The position numbers were made by a program, and so were the translations under genes. Of a stretch of 64,000 nucleotides of DNA, positions 60,381 to 64,000 are shown piece after piece; positions within the stretch are counted from its first letter, which is position 1, and each line of letters opens with the position of its first letter. This DNA is from Parapristionchus giblindavisi (lineage: Eukaryota > Nematoda > Chromadorea > Rhabditida > Diplogasteridae), in the NCBI GenBank assembly GCA_943737045.1, contig CALSFV010000341.1, forward strand, positions 186,001 to 250,000, given 5' to 3'. The notes under the pieces are model-generated. The model saw nothing but the letters and a program-made list of their open reading frames with translations, was not told the DNA's origin and did not search any database.

Positions 60381-61455
60381 TAATGCGAGTTAGATTTCTT
60401 TTAAATATTTTTTCAATAAGCATTGAACGCAAATCCCTTATTTAGTGCACAGCGAGAGAGTATGGCCAGAGCGGAGAGTTTCAAATTAGCTCGTGGTGTG
60501 ACGTTAACAACAGTGAGAAACGAGTTTCGATTCTTTTATATTTGCTCAAATATCATAGTTATGCAGTACACGATCATTGGAAGAGTACCTCTCACCTTAC
60601 AAACACCACATCGAACATACATATCATAACATGCATAACAGTGCAAATCAGCGGTGATTATCCCTGATCAAGTTCGGATTACGGTAGTAGCGGATTACTG
60701 TATCGTTTCGTGGGGTTGAACAGTCACGCAGAAGTGATGCCATAGGTGAGGGAGCTAAGCCGCTTAGTGGCGCGCCTCTGGCATCATAATCATCATAATA
60801 ATCGTCACTGTTCATTTTGCTTATCTCTATAACTGCCTCTAACAACCTGCACCCTCCTCGTTCCCCCTGTTATCTGATCTTCTGTAACCGTCTGCGCTCT
60901 CTTAACCTCCCATACTACCCATCACTGAATAATCTGAACTTCGTACCTATATAAAGCGTCTTGATCCTACCATTAAGCACCTTCCAGATCAATAGTGTCT
61001 CCATCCTACAGTAACCAGTCGCTACTGTAACCCGCCCAGGTACTGTACTCATTTCATTTACTCAGATTTTCGAGGAATAAGTGCACAAAAAGTTTTTCCA
61101 AAGAAGTGCAAAAAGTGATGGCCTTCCTGACATTTCTGAGTCAGACCAATCACTAGGCCTGCGAGGCACTTTGCCGACTGGGACCGGTTCTCTCCCTCTC
61201 CCTCTAGGATCTCTCCCTCTCCCTCTAGGATCTCTACCTCTCCCTCTTGCCTCACTTCACTCTACCCACAGCTGACCACTAGGTAATGGCCGAAAATAGC
61301 TAGTCTTTACTTTTCAATTCTCTCATCCTCCTTTCACTATCTAGACCAACACATGTTTCTATTCAACCATTACACTTGCACTTTCATCACTACCACAATA
61401 CATAACCATAGTTACCGTAACCGTTACAGTATCCCAGTACCTACAGTAACCCATC
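59094..61455. other. Intergenic region between MSP copy 2 and SXP/RAL-2 gene
   Basis: Holds a diverged copy of the LTR-like repeat (59268-59432), AGAGGTAG tracts (59597-59675), a (TA)n array (60293-60376), a partial family C MITE (60455-60500) and a CCCTCTAGGATCTCTC triplet (61190-61245). A short minus-strand frame at 60815-60660 starting MNSDDYYDDYD was not convincing as a gene. Confidence 0.5.
60293..60376. repeat. (TA)n microsatellite
   Basis: About 41 uninterrupted TA units. Confidence 0.98.
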
Positions 61456-63599
61456 ATGTCCGTACTCGTCCTCGCTACCGTAGTCTCCGTTGCGGTAGGC
61501 CAGTGGCCACCACAGTTTGGCCAGTTTGGACCAAGACCCGGAATGATGCCTTTCGGACAAGGATTCGGTATGCTTTGATCTTTATCAATCGATAATTCTG
61601 CAATATCGATTTGCAGGGGGCCCTCCGCCGTTCGGCGGATCGAACATTCGGTTCGCTCCACAGTCTTTCGGTCAGCAAGGAGGCATGGGTGGTATGGGCC
61701 CTATGGGCCCAATGGGTCCAATGGGATCTCTAGGACCAATGGGACCGATGGGTCCAATGGGTTCCATGGGTTCCATGGGCTCGATGGGTTCGCCTTTCGG
61801 CTCGCCCAGTTCCGGAGGCCCGATGGGTGGTGGATTCGGATCGCCTTCAATGAGGCCAATCTCGGGCGGATCGATGATGGGAGGAGGTACTTACCGTACT
61901 CCCAAAGATACCGTAACCGACCTTTTTCCGCTCAGGAATGTCACCATTCGGCGGGCAAAGTGGAGGGCAATTCGGAGGAGGACAGGGTGGCCAGCTCGTG
62001 CTGCCCCCAGGCGCCATCTCGGGGGGAGGCTTCGGTCAGGGATTCGGCAGTGGTGGAAGTTCGATGGGCGGAGGAATGATGGGTACGGTAATACATATAA
62101 TAATAATAATAATATTTATACGTATTCATGAATAAACAATGAAACGTGTGATGAAAGAAGAAGAAACGAAATGAATCGATAAAAAGATGATATTATCACG
62201 GCGGTTCAAGGACAGTAGTTAAGAGCGACTCGCAGTTTTTAAAAATCAGGATAAATTGTTCAACAAATGTCTTACCACGAAAGTTCATTATTATATACGG
62301 TAATAGTTAGCGTAGGGGGAGGGAGCGACGCGACGCGCTCAACGACGCGCTGCGGTCCCTCCCCCCAAATGCGTTCATCATCGAGTTCTACGAGTTATGT
62401 AGCATGCCGAGATGGCTTAGTGGTTAGAACTTTTGTCTGGCGATCCGAACCTCGTGGGTTCGAAACCCACCCAGTGTAAATCAACTTTGCCGATTTTTCG
62501 TAATGCGGGAGGCTTCAAGCCAAAGTTAAATGTAGGGATTTCCCTCCAGTGAACCGCCGTGATTATTGATTGATTGTCCTTTTCAAAATCAGTGCGGGAA
62601 TCGTTCGGAAATTCCCTCGATTTTTGAAATTCCCTCGATCATTGAAAATATGTCATCGATATCAATTTTCAATATTATTATTTGATCTGTCAGTCAATAT
62701 TGATCAGATTGATATTCACCTTTATCGATTTATTGATCACCATCCACCGTATTTCTAGGTGGCGCTCCATTCTCGCCAAGCATCGACAACTCCATAACAT
62801 CCATGAATTCAATCAATAATCCATCAAGTATGACGTCATCCGGTGGAGTCCAACGCGTCATTCCTCCATTCCTACAGGGAGTCGACAAAGCAACCGAAGA
62901 CAGGGTATCCTAAACGGAGATCTACCGTACACTTGAAATTTTATTGATTGCTAATTTCTTAAATAATTCGTTAATTGTTAATTATCGATTGATTGAGTTC
63001 TATGCGATCGTTCAAAATCCGACGTGGTCTGCGGCTGAGAAGGAGCGCAAGGTGCAGGAGTTCGTGCAAGGACTCGACTCATCGCGTCAGGTATACTGTA
63101 GACTGTTGGGTACTGTAGGTTCATTTATTATTGATTTTCATCTCAGAACACATACGAACAATTCCGACGAGAGGCTGCGTCCACACAGAAAACCAAGCGG
63201 GATAAGGTTGAACTTTGAACTTTGATCTTTGATCTTTGAACTTTGAACTTTAATCCCTTTGAAGTCTGTAGTTTGCTCAATGATCTCATTCAGGTTCACG
63301 GCCTAGTGCAGCAAATGTCTCCCGAGGCGCAGCAGCAATTCCAGAAGGTATTCAAGTTGCATTCTCATCTTTGATCTTTGATCTTTGATCTCTTCAGGTG
63401 TCTGCTCTAATGACCAATCCCGGCATTTCCGATCAGGAGCGCCTACAAGAGATCTCGGCACTCTACGACAAACTCTCGCCACAAGTGAGTAGATCAAAAG
63501 ATCAAAAGACAAGGCCAAAGATCAAAGATCAAAGATTATTCGTCATTATTATTCGTTCAGATCAAAGCTGAGTTCGACAGAAATTTCGCCGGATTATAA
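61456..63599 (+). CDS. SXP/RAL-2 (DUF148) family secreted protein with Gly/Met-rich N-terminal region
   Basis: Nine exons keep frame: 61456-61567, 61617-61886, 61936-62082, 62759-62904, 62998-63090, 63147-63206, 63294-63347, 63398-63484, 63561-63599; 335 residues. A signal peptide (MSVLVLATVVSVAVGQ) is followed by about 165 residues of low complexity with tandem GPMGPMG and GSMGSMG repeats and GGG runs. The C-terminal ~150 residues are an SXP/RAL-2 domain: VIPPFLQGVDKATEDRFYAI, NPTWSAAEKERKVQEFVQG, then VSALMTNPGISDQERLQEI and a closing FDRNFAGL. The family is nematode-specific and secreted or surface-associated; its biochemical role is not established. Intron 3 contains an inverted-repeat tRNA-like element. 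AATAAA near 63775 is a candidate polyadenylation signal, though distant. Confidence 0.9.
61680..61800 (+). repeat. In-frame GPM/GSM codon repeat
   Basis: About 13 nine-base units (ATGGGCCCA, ATGGGTTCC and variants) encode the Gly-Pro-Met and Gly-Ser-Met repeats of the SXP/RAL-2 protein. Synonymous variation between units shows the repeat has persisted as coding DNA. Confidence 0.85.
62197..62562 (+). mobile_element. Inverted-repeat element with tRNA-like promoter
   Basis: Ends CACGGCGGTTCA and TGAACCGCCGTG are exact inverted repeats, flanked by ATTAT on both sides (62192-62196, 62563-62567). Inside, 62404-62477 has A box (TGGCTTAGTGGTTAG) and B box (GGGTTCGAAACCC) at tRNA-like spacing, but the flanking acceptor arms do not pair. 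A GC-rich hairpin (GGGAGGGAGCGACGCG / mirrored) precedes it. Third element type here combining inverted ends with a Pol III-type promoter. Confidence 0.65.
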
Positions 63600-63815
63600 T
63601 TTACTCGGACGGCCTCCTAACTTATTTGATCTCTACATTCGTCCACTTGCCAATTTTTCTTACAATATCTTTCTTCCTGAAATCTTTCAAGAATAATTAC
63701 CCAAAACGGGATTTTATTATTCTTAATATGTATTGAGTTAATAATTATTATCTGTAATTTAATATATAACTGTGCAATAAATTTTAACTCCTTTTAAAAA
63801 TGTGCAAAAGATTGG

Positions 63816-63887
63816 TGCCTCATGCTGGAATCGAACCAGCGACCTTCTGTTTACTAGACAGACGCTCTGCCACTGAGCCAATGAGGC
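63816..63887 (-). tRNA. tRNA-Thr (AGT)
   Basis: Seventy-two nucleotides with a fully paired acceptor stem (GCCTCAT / ATGAGGC as stem partners), discriminator A, A box TGGCTCAGTGG, B box GGTTCGATTCC and loop CTAGTAA with anticodon AGT between paired TCTGT and ACAGA. Confidence 0.96.
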
Positions 63888-64000
63888 GGATGCTTGTCGC
63901 TCTCAAACAACCGTTGTTCTTTCTATTGCGTATGCACATGGAAATTCTCTTCTTGATTAATAGTTTTATTGCAGTTTAACAGATATACACACAATTTGGT

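Noticed and set aside
60660..60845. Minus-strand frame MNSDDYYDDYD...
   Set aside because: Acidic start could be a first exon, but no matching downstream exon or family was found.
62404..62477. Functional tRNA gene
   Set aside because: Promoter boxes are good, but the ends do not form a seven-base acceptor stem and the region lies inside an inverted-repeat element.

Overview
The window looks like nematode chromosomal DNA. It holds two intact major sperm protein (MSP) genes with two introns each, a SXP/RAL-2 (DUF148) secreted protein gene, an SH2-SH3 fragment resembling CED-2, and many short-exon genes with TTTCAG- or TTTAAG-type 3' splice sites. The species cannot be named from sequence alone; a free-living rhabditid or diplogastrid is plausible. 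Gene models below were built by hand: every exon chain called complete keeps reading frame across all its junctions, but none has transcript support.

Layout. 0-4.7 kb: AT-rich DNA, a 2.25 kb foldback repeat and small repeats. 4.75-19.5 kb, all minus strand: a basic coiled-coil protein (tentatively CCDC137-like), a damaged SET-domain methyltransferase, a truncated CED-2-like adaptor, and a RING/B-box-like protein with a tRNA-Glu in one intron. 19.5-35.3 kb: no convincing host gene; satellites (including 1.3 kb of pure polypurine), hairpin elements, TTAA-flanked elements and a dead mariner. 35.4-40.4 kb, plus: an 18-exon carboxylesterase/cholinesterase-like ectoenzyme. 41-43 kb: MSP gene 1 (plus), convergent with an N6AMT1/HemK2 methyltransferase (minus). 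43.8-57.2 kb, minus: an 18-exon membralin (TMEM259) orthologue carrying a very young Ty3/gypsy LTR retrotransposon in intron 6 and a broken MSP 3' end in intron 10. 57.5-58.0 kb, minus: a small six-cysteine secreted protein. 58.5 kb, plus: MSP gene 2. 61.5-63.6 kb, plus: the SXP/RAL-2 gene. 63.8 kb, minus: tRNA-Thr.

The most notable features are not the coding genes. (1) Tandem repeats repeatedly start at, or contain, an exon's splice site: membralin intron 13 donor, esterase intron 15 acceptor, coiled-coil gene intron 5 donor and, less tightly, membralin intron 11. (2) Several inverted-repeat elements carry tRNA-like Pol III promoter boxes, two of them between TTAA duplications. (3) The LTR retrotransposon has LTRs that read as identical and an exact 5 bp target duplication, yet lacks its integrase catalytic core; its leader holds four hairpins with different, compensated stems around one conserved loop. 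(4) Truncated CED-2-like and SET-like exons lie head to tail with compatible reading phase, suggesting a chimera or a pair of breakpoints. (5) Three MITE families and two intronic micro-motifs (AAAGATC heptamer; TAC[CGA]GTA) pervade the introns.
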